DNA from: Ornithodoros turicata
Taxonomy: Eukaryota > Arthropoda > Arachnida > Ixodida > Argasidae
Assembly: GCF_037126465.1 (NCBI RefSeq)
Contig: NC_088206.1
Coordinates: forward strand, 28,212,790 to 28,276,789
DNA: 64,000 nucleotides
Reading direction: 5' to 3'
The position numbers and the translations under genes were made by a program. The notes beneath the pieces were generated by a model, which searched no databases, was not told the DNA's origin, and saw only the letters and a program-made list of their open reading frames with translations. Each line of letters begins with the position of its first letter. The first letter of the stretch is position 1. This document shows, piece after piece, positions 1 to 12,600 of this stretch.

Positions 1-263
1 CACTTTCACTGATCCAGTCATGTTGCAGCATAGCACATATAGTCACATATAGGCGCATGACTATCCTTGCCTGCCAGTCGTGGCAGATCGTGTGGTGGAG
101 GTGGTGCTAATGAAAGAGCTCGTCATTGTCTGCCTCACGAAGTGAGCAACGTCATTACTAATGCCCTGTGGAATGTTTGTCCTGGGCCTACTTCTAAGGG
201 AACTGTGTTGATATGCCTGACAGCGTCTGAGGAAAACCCAGGAAAAAGCACACCAGCACAGCC

Positions 264-331
264 TGCACCAGGATTTGAACCCTTCTCGATGTGGAATGGC
301 CAGCATGCTAGTCAATCAGCCACACGAGCAG
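264..331 (-). repeat. tRNA-derived SINE head (relic)
   Basis: Read on the minus strand, this stretch has a B-box-like GGGTTCAAATCC and, about 40 bases upstream, an A-box-like TGGCTGATTG segment. It shares the core 'AGCATGCTGGCCAT' with 2612-2692. Repetition of the same tRNA-like head in unrelated sequence indicates a tRNA-derived SINE (ticks carry such families), not a functional tRNA gene. The acceptor stem cannot be paired convincingly. Confidence 0.5.
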
Positions 332-2030
332 ATTGCGTGTTCCATGGTGTCCGTGTTTCTTGAAAAGACGTGCTATCCTCCTATCGTCAGTCCAGTCTAA
401 TAGAGTAGTTTCGTTTCCTCCAATGGCTCTCTACAAACAGAAGAATAAATACCTGCACGTGTTCTGCATATGTGCCAAGTGCCTTTCCATGGGTTTTGTG
501 GTTAAGCACAACCTGCCATGGAGCGTAAGTGACGTGTGACCGCTGTTCCAGATGTTCCCAAAATATGACGAAGCAAAGCGCTACAGGTGCGGACAGACAA
601 AGACCACTGCCATCATCGGTGAAATGGCTGCGTCCTAAAAGGTGCAATGTTGTAGAGCCAGTTGACGACGCGTCTTCGCAATTGCGGTAGACGGAAGCAA
701 CGGTAGTGTGTCACAGCTGCACCCGGTAGCGGCTACCTAAGATGTAGAGGAATCGCAATACAGTTGGTGGCAATGATATCTCGAGTGCACAAAATTAATG
801 CATAGCATCTACTTCCCCCCTCCCCTCCCCCCAGTCGCACTGCAGGCAATCTCCCGAATTTTGAGTTCGTCAGGTTGACAGCTCCCACAGGAAGAGGGGA
901 CTCTGTTACTTCCTTTTGAAATTGCACACTTCGCAACATGTTCATCCCTGTCATTTATAGGCTCTTAAGCACACTGCGCTCTCACTTTGCTCTTGGAGGA
1001 TATTGCAGTGAACATGCCCATTTCCTTTGTTTTCAGTATTTAAAAAAATTATAAGTTTACTTCTTGATTATTATGCTTTTACCAGCCGCCTTGCCGCCGA
1101 ATTCTGATCACTATACACAAGAAAGCATTTTTATGAGTATCGTTACAATCAAAGTCTTGTTTACATGGGCTTCAGCTGTGTAAAAGCTTCCCACTCTACT
1201 GCTCACAGTTCACTTTAACGAGTGATATCTTCCCCCCATGTTACGCATGTGGTAGTACAAGTATTTTCAAACAACTCAATAAGATGAGGATAAGGCTAGT
1301 AAAGGCGACCATACTTACGAGCTATGCATTTTTGTGCTTTTATACGTAGTGGAGTTGCATAGGTGCAAAGGTCTGTCAAAGATGTAACGTACCGGAAGCA
1401 TCTATTGATCTGCATGTAAAGAAGCGGGCGCTCGACCTACCATTGCATGCATGAACGCATACATGCATATAACATTCGCTTTCATTTTGTGTTCACTGCT
1501 CTGAGAGGAAACACTTCTCTAATATGTGAGTCAGAGCCCCGCTAGTATTCCATACAGCAGCATTTCATTGTCCTCACTATCTGCCAGGTGAAGTTCTTTC
1601 CTTGTGAACCACCCCGCCAATGTACCCCTAATGATGTAGATGGGGGTTTTGGAAAATGTGAACAGAACACTTCTGTGTGTCAACAAAGATTGTCTGGAGC
1701 ACTGACATCTGTAAAACTATTAGGTAGTATCATGTTTCGGAGGGGAAGTGGAAGAAGCTTTCGTATAAGCACTGGGAGTATAAAACAAGTGCACTGCTTC
1801 TGAGTAACATTTGGTAACATTTTGGGATAGGACATCACATTTTTTGTAAGACTGCAGGATGCAAATCTGCAAGGTAAACTGCTGGATTCTCATATGAATG
1901 AATGAAAAATGCATGCATTTGCGCTTTAGGTTCTCTACAACAAATTCGAGACAGTTATCTCATTCCTTACCACGCCCACAGAGAGTCGATCAGCGGCGCT
2001 CGACGGTTTGACAACCGTGCTGCTTGAGCC
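332..2030. other. Intergenic or intronic sequence, no gene recognised
   Basis: No ORF here resembles a known family and no bounded transposon was found. Since TUBGCP6 is read rightwards from 3505 and its upstream exons are missing, this may be intron of that gene. I found no exon encoding the preceding GCP segment. Confidence 0.4.
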
Positions 2031-2310
2031 GTTGTGAGATTTGGTGGATACTACAAACACTACAGAATGAGTTTCGCTTTCACTTTTAGCTTTTCCTTGT
2101 GGTGGCGATTTATGAAGCTGGCTCTGCACCAAGGAGGCAGTGTGGAGATTTTATCTTGGTTGCTGCGGCGCGTTCCCATGGCGGACCTCTTTCGCAGATG
2201 CGCAGTACTCGCATTTGAAGCATATTTGGGTTCGATTTAGTTTATTACAAACTCAAATAATGACTCTGAATATGTTAGACAATCAGATTTTGTCCTGAAT
2301 GCATGAATAT
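2030..2310 (+). repeat. Dispersed repeat A (copy 1)
   Basis: About 280 bases that recur, diverged and inverted, at 21215-21490. Matching landmarks include 'CAGAATGAGTT', 'GCGATTTATGAAG', 'CAGTGTGGAGATT' and 'ATTTGAAGCATATTT'. The second copy lies inside an hAT-like element (20101-22056), so this copy is probably a fragment of a related element. No coding potential is recognised. Confidence 0.6.
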
Positions 2311-2611
2311 GTATAGGGAGTTTTCATGTACGTCACATTGTGACGTGGCAGTGACATAGCATGCTAGTCAGCTCCTCCCATTGGTGGTCACTTTTTGTGC
2401 TAGCGGCATTGAAGGGTGACAAACTGCTCGACGTGCTCCGACATGACGTTTCAAATTATCAGCCAATAAACAGGCTTCATTATCAGCTGTGAGGTGGAGT
2501 GCTCCGTTTGTCTGTGTGGAACTACATTTTGCGCTCTGTGATTCCAAAATTCAACGTCATGGCATCAACGTCTTTGGCGGCACATATATCAACAACTGGG
2601 CTGCTATCATA

Positions 2612-2692
2612 TGACGCGATTCGAACCCGGGTACCTCCCAGTCACGACGTGACATGGCCAGCATGCTAACCACTGTGCCACATGAGCTAGTG
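2612..2692 (-). repeat. tRNA-derived SINE head
   Basis: On the minus strand this region reads as a tRNA-like module: an A box around TGGCACAGTGG followed about 35 bases later by a B box GGTTCGAATC. It matches the relic at 264-331 in the segment between the boxes. A SINE promoter is the best reading; a real tRNA would need a paired acceptor stem, which I do not see. Confidence 0.6.
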
Positions 2693-2939
2693 ATGCAATA
2701 CCGCATGGCTGAAACCAAGGTATGGCAGCCCTGCCATCGGAACCATTTGAAGATGACCCATTGCGCATCGACCTAAGACTCCGGAGCTGTAGCGCAGGAT
2801 ATTCGTTTGCGCTTGTGGTGTGCTGCATGCTAATGCACGGAAAACGTAGTGCGCGTGTGATACTTAAATTGAACGCATTTCTTTTCCACTTTTAGGTTGT
2901 AACTGTTTAGATTTTGAATAGAAGAAGACTCACATTCAT

Positions 2940-3200
2940 CTAGTCCATTTCCGCAAGTGAAATAAAATCGTACGTGGAACCTTTGATCGTAATTTGTGAG
3001 GAAGGCACCACGTCAAAATGACGTAGAGTTAGAGCGCAGGGCGGAGCTAAAAAGCGAAAGAGTGCAGTGAATATTTCATCCCTTTGCAAGCGCCTTTTGG
3101 TTTTGAGTGCTAGTAGTTGCAAGGAGCTTTCACTGCCTAAGTTGCAATAAGATAACACAGAGAAATGTGCACCTTGTATACCTGTTTACAGCCCCTTTAA
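2940..3200. mobile_element. TTAA-target MITE fragment (right end)
   Basis: The right end 'CCTGTTTACAGCCCCTTTAA' and the sequence before it match the right end of the intact element at 36419-37129, including 'GTCAAAATGAC' and 'AGAGTGCAG' landmarks. TTAA at 3197-3200 is the expected target site. The left end was not found. Confidence 0.5.
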
Positions 3201-3504
3201 GCACGACTACATTGCTGGAGAACTTAATTCAACTTACATTGCAAAGTATTGACAAAGATATCTGTTGTATCATTGAAGGCACTCATGTTTGTGTATGTTA
3301 AATGCTGCCATTTGTTATGTGATGAATTCAATTCCTCCTTGCATGTGGAACTCCGTTCTTTTCTCTTCTTCTTGTTCCTTTTTTGTTTGTTTTTTTCCTA
3401 TGGGAGTGAGCAATTGTGGTTTTAGAGGGTGTTTTAACAGCCATCCCTTTTCTGCATATGTTGTTACTTGGTTATGCATGATATGTGACATCGTTGCCTT
3501 TCAG

Positions 3505-3646
3505 AATGCACCTGGTGAACAGAGCTGCTGTGGACTATTTTTTGCACAAGCTCGAGCTACCGAGTCACCTACAAGCAATAGGAGACTTTTTCTGCCTGCA
3601 GGATGGAGATTTTGCTCAAACACTCTGCTCAGGCATCTGTGAAAGG
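3505..3646 (+). CDS. TUBGCP6: TUBGCP6 exon (GCP domain, HLVNRAAVDYF segment)
   Basis: Acceptor TTTCAG at 3499-3504, donor AGG|GTAGGG after 3646. The exon enters with one base of a split codon, then has 47 codons with no stop. It aligns with the GCP6 segment that contains the conserved 'DGEFAQSL'-type motif (here DGDFAQTL). Confidence 0.85.
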
Positions 3647-6600
3647 GTAGGGCAGCATTCATGACTTTGCATGGGTCATGTCAGGAGCAGCTTTTTGGCA
3701 CAATCAGAATCAAGAGTGATTAAAAGTTTTCTTGCAGATAACGACGTCTCAAGCTCCTTCTGACCTTCTGAATCGTTCCACACTGGGCAGCATTCTCTCA
3801 GATGCTCTGGCTGCATCACCACGGGGCAATTCACTCCATGTTCGTCACCTTGCCATGGATGCTCGTAACATCCCAGAATCCTTTTCTTCAGGTATGAGGC
3901 TCCTTGGACAGCGGTAGAAAATGACCATGAGTCACCTTTACAGGTGATAATGTGCTGAGCAGCATCCTCCTGAGCTATGAGGTAAGAGGCTAATACAGGG
4001 AGGACATTTGATAGTAAATTTGGGAGCGTAGCACATTTGAGGTTGAAAGTTATGAACATACGTATGCGAGACACAGGTTGGGGAGCCATAACTCACGTAA
4101 CTTGTGCCATTCTTAAATATGTATGAGCGGCTAATTACTTTTTGTTTAATTTGTTCATTATGGTCCAGTTATCACATTTGGGAACCTTTTCTTTTTATGC
4201 TTTAGCTGCAACCTTCTGTTTGCAAACATGCTCATTTGCCTTCCTGCTCTCCTTGTTCATGCAGGAAGGCATTGTGATGCATGTGGTTTTAATTGAACCA
4301 TATGCACATGAATATAATCATGTCTTGCTTGTCCCGGCACCTCAGTTCCGACCTTCTATGGACCGGGTAGCGAATTTCTGAATAAGTGAACGAAGTGCAG
4401 GAAACGAAATTAAGAGTTGAATCTCGCTTACCAATGCAGTTTTGTAAACGTTGGCTTCTTTTTTTATAAGCATGTGGTTGGTGACAAGGGCATTCCAACT
4501 TAAGCCAACCAACCAACCAACTTCGCTAAACCATGCGAGAAGCATTTGCACATAGGAAGCTGGATATCGAATATGAGTCACTCGAAGTATTCGACTCACG
4601 ACTCGAGTATTTAATATATTCAGTGCTTCGAATATACGACTATCTCCTGAATATTCCATTTACTTTGCAAATATATACAGTCAACCCTCGATTTATGAAC
4701 ACCCTCGGTTCCCCGAAAAATCGTTCATAAATCGAGGGATTCATAAATCGAAAATTCCTTTAAGTGAGTACTATCAAGCAAATGGAACAGTATTTCCGAG
4801 TTGGTATTGTGTTTATAATGCAATATATATATATATTGCATAATTTTGCTTTCGACCATGCTTTCTGCTGTATAAATCTCACAAAGCACAGATGTTAGCG
4901 CATTCACACTCTGTTTATTATGCAATACTAAATAGTTTAATTTTGCTTTGGACCATGCCTTCCGCTGTGTCAATCTTGGAAAGAGGAGATGTCAGCACAT
5001 TCGGGCTCAACTGGTCTCGGATTTCCTCTGGGGTTTTTAACCTATGTTTATTAATCTCCGGGTGACAGCGGACACCTTATTCATGAATTGAGGTCAGGAA
5101 CACTTCTACAAAAACTCGTTTGTTGTTCGGATTTCGAGGGGTTAAGAACCGAGGGTGCAATACCTTGAAAACGTTTTGTCTGTTCAGGCGTCATTCATAA
5201 GACCACGAATAATCTCTTTGAAGGTTTTTATTGGCCTTGGAACGATCCGTTCATAAATTGAGGGCAAAAACGCTGGGCAACTCCTAGTTGGTTCCCAGAA
5301 ATTCCATTCATTATTCGAATATCGAGGTTCATAAAACGAGGGAAAAATGCATGTACAAAGTTTGGTTCCTCGTGTTAGTGTTCATAAAACGAGGGAATTC
5401 ATAAATCGAAGGTTCATAAATCGAGGGTTGACTGTATATATAGGGCGGCAGGGCATCGTGACATAAGCATCTTTACTCTGTGCTAGGGTTTGAATCCCGG
5501 GATCCTGGCATATTTTCATGTTCCGAAATCCTGATTTTTCACGAGGCCAAATCCCAAGATATGGCAGTGATAAAATTGGGCATTCCTGACAAAGAATGGT
5601 TGGCAGTATGTGTGAAAAAGAAAAAACAGTATCTTACTGACCTTTGTTTTCTGGCATACCGTACCTTCCACAAAAATATCCATTGCAATCCATCCAAATA
5701 TCCATTGCAGAAACTGAGCTAAGCGCATCGTCCGCGACACATGACTGACACATCAACATCTGACCCCACCCATCACATAGCCCATAGCCGAGAACAGCCA
5801 TCAAGTAGCATTAAAACGCTTACGAAATCACGGGGATTCTTCCTATCCGCGAGACTACACAAAGACTGCAGATCTCCCTTCCTCTCTCCTTTGGCATTCA
5901 TCAGTATGTTGATTTGAAAGTGAAAAAAAAAAAAAAAAAAAACGAGGTGGAGACAGTCTTTGCAGAAAACTAGACTCGGCTGCTCCAGACCAGAACACAA
6001 TCAGGGAAGGATAACGGACGTATTTTGATTACCGTTTCTATTTTCATTACTGCTATATTTTCGTTTCCGTTATCCGTTTCTGATACCGGCCTTTCAATTT
6101 CGTTTCCGTTTCGTTTCCGTTACTGTTTCCGGTAATGGAATGGTTGTCACAGAGCTGCGAGAGGACAGTCCGTCCGGCTCTATCAGCACCCTGTTTTGCC
6201 CAAGTACTGCTCGGTGTCACGCGTACACACTACAAAAGTAATTTTACGTCGTTGGGATGCGCACATGTTGCAAGATAAAAAAAAAATTATATACGTACTC
6301 ATAGGAACATGTTTTCAGTCTTCAGTCATCCAGCAACTCAAGATGGGCGTAACTTTCATCCAATGTCGCATTCATAAGTGGACGCTCTCAATAGTAAATA
6401 ATACTGCCATGGCCACAGTGAAAAGAAAAAAGTACAAGATATGTAACTAAAAATCATAGGCTGGCATTCTCGTGCTATGGTGGAGTATAAGCATGTGTTG
6501 ATGTCAGAGGTTATGAGGACTGGGGCGAGGTAAGTGAGGAATGCATCCTCGAGATCCAATTTGCACTTTCTTTTCATGCTCTCGTGTAGTATTTAGGGCA

Positions 6601-9600
6601 TTACAGGGAATGAAGTCATCAAAATACAAAAACAAGAAATGAAAAGTCACTCAAATGTCATCGCACAACAGGAATAGCCATTACCCGAATTCAATACCGG
6701 ACGATAAATTCGTTTCCGTTTCTGTTTCTGGTAATGGAGGACCGTGGTATGCGTTTCCGTTTCCGTTATCGTTACCATCTCCAATTTCGGTAATATACCG
6801 TTTCTGTTTCCGTTACCATTACCGTTACCCTTCCCTGAACACAATACAGCATAACCGAAAGTCACACATACGCACCCATATCCTGGCCGATGGATGAGAA
6901 ACACTATTCAAGAGGCAATTTACAAGACCTGCACAGTTCTAACCCTTTATTTCATCTTGATTGGCAGAAATCTGTTATATTCGCTTGAGGCGCTGCACGT
7001 TTCCCCGTTTTAGTTTGCCGACATGCCGGCGCTGTGCGCTTCCTCGTGGCTTAGCCCCTTTCCCAGTTTATAAAAGTCATGCAGTTCCAAGATGACCTTG
7101 CCAGACATCACCCTTCTCCTCGCACTTTGAAAGGAAGAATGCTCGGCTGTGCCGAAGGCCGAAGGGACAGTGTGCATGACACTACGACTCACAGTCTCTC
7201 TAACCTGTAAAGGCTGACCTGTATGGAGCGACTTTTGCACGCAAAACGTGACGCGTGACAAACTCTGTCACCGACGCGAGTAACGCACCAATATCGTGGC
7301 CAGAACGACAGGACAATTTGAAGACAGGTACAGGACAGACGTACGGATTGACCAACAAGTATGCAAAAAACCACTGTGGCTCAAGTGGTTATTCAATGCA
7401 TGATGTTCAGAGCCTGAAGTTTTTTTGGGAGATATTTTTTTCTATATTTGGGGAGTAAAAACCAGGTAAATAAACATGTGCTTTAAATTCATGAGAATTC
7501 AGGTGGAAAAACTTCCAGTACGCTAAATTCAGGGAGAAATCAGTCTCAGTTACTCAAACTCACTGAACTGGTTTGGTACAAATGGTGATATAACTGCGTT
7601 TGCTGCCAAACAAGGTAGTGTGCATTCCTTCAGACGTCTCTGTGGGGGCAATGTGCCGAGTAAACCCCGGCCAAAAGCCGGGTTTCACCTTAAAGAGGCA
7701 ACCTTCAATTTGGGGTACAAATTTGGGGAAGAATCGGGTTAAACCCTACAATTTCAGGCTCTAATTATGTTTAATGGCACCCCCCTCAGGGACTCGGCTC
7801 GAGTACTTTTAAAGCGGAAATACGGCTTACGTGAGTACGTTTTAATGAGGTTTTACTAGTAGTTACTATTTGGAGGAATAGAAAGAGAGAAGAGTAAAAC
7901 GCAACAATAAGGACGAAACTCGCACTGTATTGCTTTTACAGTAGCGGGGATTCGCCAGTGGATACATCCTATACAACCTCGGGGGATAGTTGCAGAAAAA
8001 CCCCGATCCTGTCTCGGGATCGTGGAATTCACTTTTAGAAATCTTGAAGTCCCAGGACTGCAAAAATAGCTCGGAATTTCGAACCCTGCTCTGCGCATAG
8101 TTTCACTTTGCGTGTCTGGAATGTGTCTTCACATAACTGCATTTTGAAAACCGTTCCTTTGCATCAAATGAGTCAGAGTACTTTGAGAGTGCCATATAGA
8201 GTGTGCTGCAGGGCTCCAGTTTGGCACCTCAGCTATTTTCAGCCTTTATTAATGATATTGTCTCTGCCGTTGAGCAGTCCAAAATATTGCTGTACACAGA
8301 CGATGTGAACATTTTTGTACATGTCCGCACCTTAGACGGCTGTTTCCTCCTGAAAAGCAATGTTAATACAACATAACTACCGGTGCTGCAATAATCGTCT
8401 CCCTATAAACCCCACCGAACTAAAGTATCACGATATGTTGAAAGAGCAGTCCTGTGACTTTCATGAATGTGGTACATAGTAATGTCATTAGCCATGTATC
8501 AAGCATTCGTGATTTGGGTGCTTACCTAGATTCTATTCTATGTTACGCAGATCACGTGTGTGTTAATGTCAGCGTTACTACGCGATTACTTGGTGTTTTA
8601 CAAGGGCGTTCAAGGTTGACAGAGACTTTTGCTCGAGAAAAATCATGGAGTAAATGTAATTAAATCAAACTTTCGGAGGACAAAGTGCACTTCTTGGGTC
8701 AGCGGCACATGAAGCATGTGCAGCAGTGGCAGCTGTCATGGCTGAGAGCAGTGTCTCTGTAGTTGTGGAACAGCGATGCACAATCAAACTACTTATGAAG
8801 AAGAATGTCAAACCAGCTGAGATTTTGCAAAGATCTACATGCAAGTTTGGGAAACAAACGGTGTCATAGTGAAGAGTGTATGAATGGGGCAGACAGTTTG
8901 GCAAAGGACGGCGTATGGTGACGAATGGACCACATGGACACGTTCATCCGACTGCAGTCACACCAGTGAACATCGCAGGCGTTAAGGTAGCCATCCTCGT
9001 GAACTCGCAAGTAACCGTTTGGGACATTGCAGTCCAGCATAATTAGTGTCGGCAGTGTGGAGACAATCATTCGCCTACTGTTCTGCAAAGTGTGCATAAG
9101 GTGGGTGCCTCAACACCTCACTTGTGACCAGAAGGGAGTGCACATGGCAACTCTCTCTGAGAAACTGCTGAACCAGTTTGAAAAGGGACGAATTTTTACA
9201 TGTCAATCATTACATGTGATGAAACCTGGATGCATCATTGCACCCCGGAGATAATAAGAAAGAGCATGGAATGGCAAGATAAAGCTTCCCCGCTGCCAAA
9301 GAAAAGGAAGATAGAGCCGTCTGCTGAGGGGTCCATGAGAATTTAGATTTAGATACCAGATTTAGCCCCTGAGCAATTACCATTTGTTTGGCCCCTTAAA
9401 GAGCACCTTGGAGGAAAGACCTTGCACAAAAATGAAGCCCTCCAGAAAGATGTCCTGTAGTGGCTGCGACAGCAGCCCACTTCTTTCTACGCCAAAGGCA
9501 GGAAAGAGTTGCTACAGCAATGGCAGCGGTGTCTACGTGCACATGGTGAATACTTTGAGAAACTGACTCAGTTTGGTGCTTCCCAAATTTTCTATTGTAT

Positions 9601-12600
9601 TTAAAGAAATAAGTCTCAGTCGACCTTGACCGACCCTTGTATGTCGCCTAACGAGACATCTTAAAAGCTTCCATTGTCTCGTTCACCTATATTGTACTGT
9701 TGTACAGTCAAGGCTTAGATTCGCCTCCATTGTGTGGAACGGTTTACCTAAGTGCTACAAGAACGTGCAAAAGCGTTTTGTTCGCATTGTTTACGGCAGG
9801 TACTTTGAGCGTAGGTATTACTACAATTGTGCACATGTCTTATCAAAGCTTGATTTGAGTATGCTGTACAGCCGCAGGTGCACGCGGGATGCTTTATCTT
9901 TGTACTGAGCTGTAAATGGCAGTTTAGAGTCAGGAATATCTTATCCTTTCACCTGCCTCTCAGGTATAATAGACGTGTTTCATTGTTTTTTGCAACGAAC
10001 CAGTTGATGTCTTCACCATTGTCAAGTTTACAGATTTTGTATAACTCCCTTCCTCCTGATATTGACCTTCTTTCTGTTCTCAGCAAGTTTAAAGGGACCA
10101 TGTAGACATCCCAAAAACCTCTGCAAGCATATGTAATGCATTCCTAGCTGCTCATCCATTCACCATGTGGAGTATGACCCCAATATTGGTTAGTACAATG
10201 GAAATAGGTATTAACTAAAGGTCATGGCCAAAAAAGGCGACTGCTTCGACACCACTGCTGCAGGCACAATGGAGAAACTGGCTGGGACGTTACCTCAGCC
10301 ACCGGCGGGTTAGCTTGGTGCAACCTTTGAGTGAGCAAAGGACGTACATGACGTCGGTCTGCTTGCAGAGGGTGTGTCGGGTGACCGCTCGATGCCTTTT
10401 TTTTTTGCGCATGAACTGCTTCCGCGTTAAATGCCCCATGGCAAAAATAGGGTATATTTCAGATAATAGGCCTCCTTGCGAGCAGTTTGCCACTGAGAAC
10501 TCAGATTTTTTGGCTCAGACTCTATTCATGAACCCTCTTAGGATTGTCTTTTCACCTATTATTCTTAAAGGAGCATGGAAAGACTTGAGAACAAATATGT
10601 CGGGAGAACTAGAAATTAGGATTACGAGCCCTGGGACACACATTTGCACAAAAACTACGAGTGCAGTGCGTGATCCTGGAGCACAAGAGAGCTTTCAATC
10701 TCACAGGTCAGAAAACCTGCTCTCTTTGGCTGCCAGTCTACAATGTCATTTGCCTCACCAATACTGAGGCGAGCAACTTCTCTCTTTTTTTCTTTTTTCT
10801 TTTTCCAGTCACGTTTTGCGCTGCTCTCGCATCTCGACTAGTCACTCTCGCTAGCAGATGATTCTCAGTGGCAAATGAAGAGTCCTCTGCCACCTGATGT
10901 CATGAGACACGAGGAGCCGCTGGGTGAGGTTATCGCCGCTGATCGCACTCTTGTAAAGCAATTTTCTCAGTAAATTCGCATTTCCCAAAGAAATATTTTG
11001 CGTGACTGTGCCTGAAGGTGGTATGCTCATATGATGCAGAAAAAATATATATATATTCCAAGTCTTTTCCATGATCCTTTAAAAACGAATTTTTAAGCAT
11101 TGTCCTGATGTTTATATAAGTGCAACATTCTAAGGCGCTTATGCTGTTGCGTGCACTTACAAATAAAACAAAGTGCAAAAATGTGGAAGCATTTCATGAA
11201 AGTTTTGTCCAAAGAAGCTACTTGCAGTGTGTGCAACACTGCGCTAAAGACTCCACATCATTAATCACTTCTCCTATATACTTGCTTTCTGGAGGAACCA
11301 TCCAAGAAACCCGCGACAGAAGGTGTAAGCTCACAGTAAACTTTACAGTTGGCAGTATCAGAGGTGAGCTCTGTCAGAGAAAGAACATGATACAATAACT
11401 AAAAACATTGAAAAGATACTTGCAATAGGCCTTCAACCAGTTGGTACTGTGGAACACAGAACGTTTAGAAAACTGATTGTGCATCTTCAACCTTTGTAGA
11501 AATGGGCTGTATGAAAGCACAGTAGAAAAGGTAAAGAATAACATTCATTGTGTAGTGCAAGACTTGAGTGTACCTCTTTGACAAAAGACTTGTGAACGTC
11601 CAGAGCTAACCACAGCGACATCACAATTTGTAATTAAGAGCATCACCCTAGCAATTGTACATGTGCCTGAAAAGTGTGTTGTTTAAAACATCCAAGACAG
11701 GCTGGCATCTGTCATAGAACAGCAAGGACTACCTGTGTTTGTTGTGACAGATAATGCTAGGCACATAATTTCTGCTGTTAAGTGAGGTTACAGTTTCTGT
11801 GTGTGGCTCACATGCTGCAATTTGCAGTTGAGATGCAAAATGGCTGCACTTTGTGCAAATATTCTGAGACCTGTGCCTGGGCCCCGTGAATGTGGTCTCC
11901 CTGTATGAAAGGATGGTGACACTACGATGCAAAATACACAGAGTACAACCAACCTTTCAGAGGTGTCCTCGGCTATAGTTATCCGTCCTGCGTAAAAACC
12001 CTGGATGAACAATGTAGTGTGATGGCTGATGCCTAGCGTTCTTCATTAACTATGATTTTTCACAATAGTTCCCCCCAAACAAGTTCTCAAGAATTTCGGG
12101 TAAAACCTGATATCTACCCGAAATCCTTGCCTTCCTTCAACTTGTCGTTCTCGGTAAACTGTCGGAAAAGTGAATCATAATATCAGCAAAGAGAGCTATT
12201 TGTGACAACCTATTTGTCCTCCTTTTATAATCTCCTCCTGCAGGAGTCAAAAACGAGCTTTTATGGAACTCGGGGCAAGTGTTTGAATACCACAGTTATT
12301 CACTGCCCCAGTTCCGAGCAGAAATATAAAGATTCTTGTTTCTCGTCACAGCAGAGGCTTGTTTCAAATGCCTTTCCTTTCACCCGAAAATTCCCCGATG
12401 ACACGTGAAACAGACATCATAGCGCCCGATTTCTCTCCGAATTCTCATGTGTAAATAGCAGCCGATTTTTCCCTCCCGAATTTGAAAATATAAAACCCAA
12501 AAACGAAGAACCCTCCTCATGCCATAGTTGGAGACTACAAGCATGGCCCACAGGCACTCGAAAGACTCAGTACCAGCAGAGAATGGACATTGCCCCAGTT

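Noticed and set aside
264..331. Possible tRNA gene
   Set aside because: The A and B boxes are imperfect, the acceptor stem does not pair, and a diverged copy occurs at 2612-2692, so a SINE is likelier.
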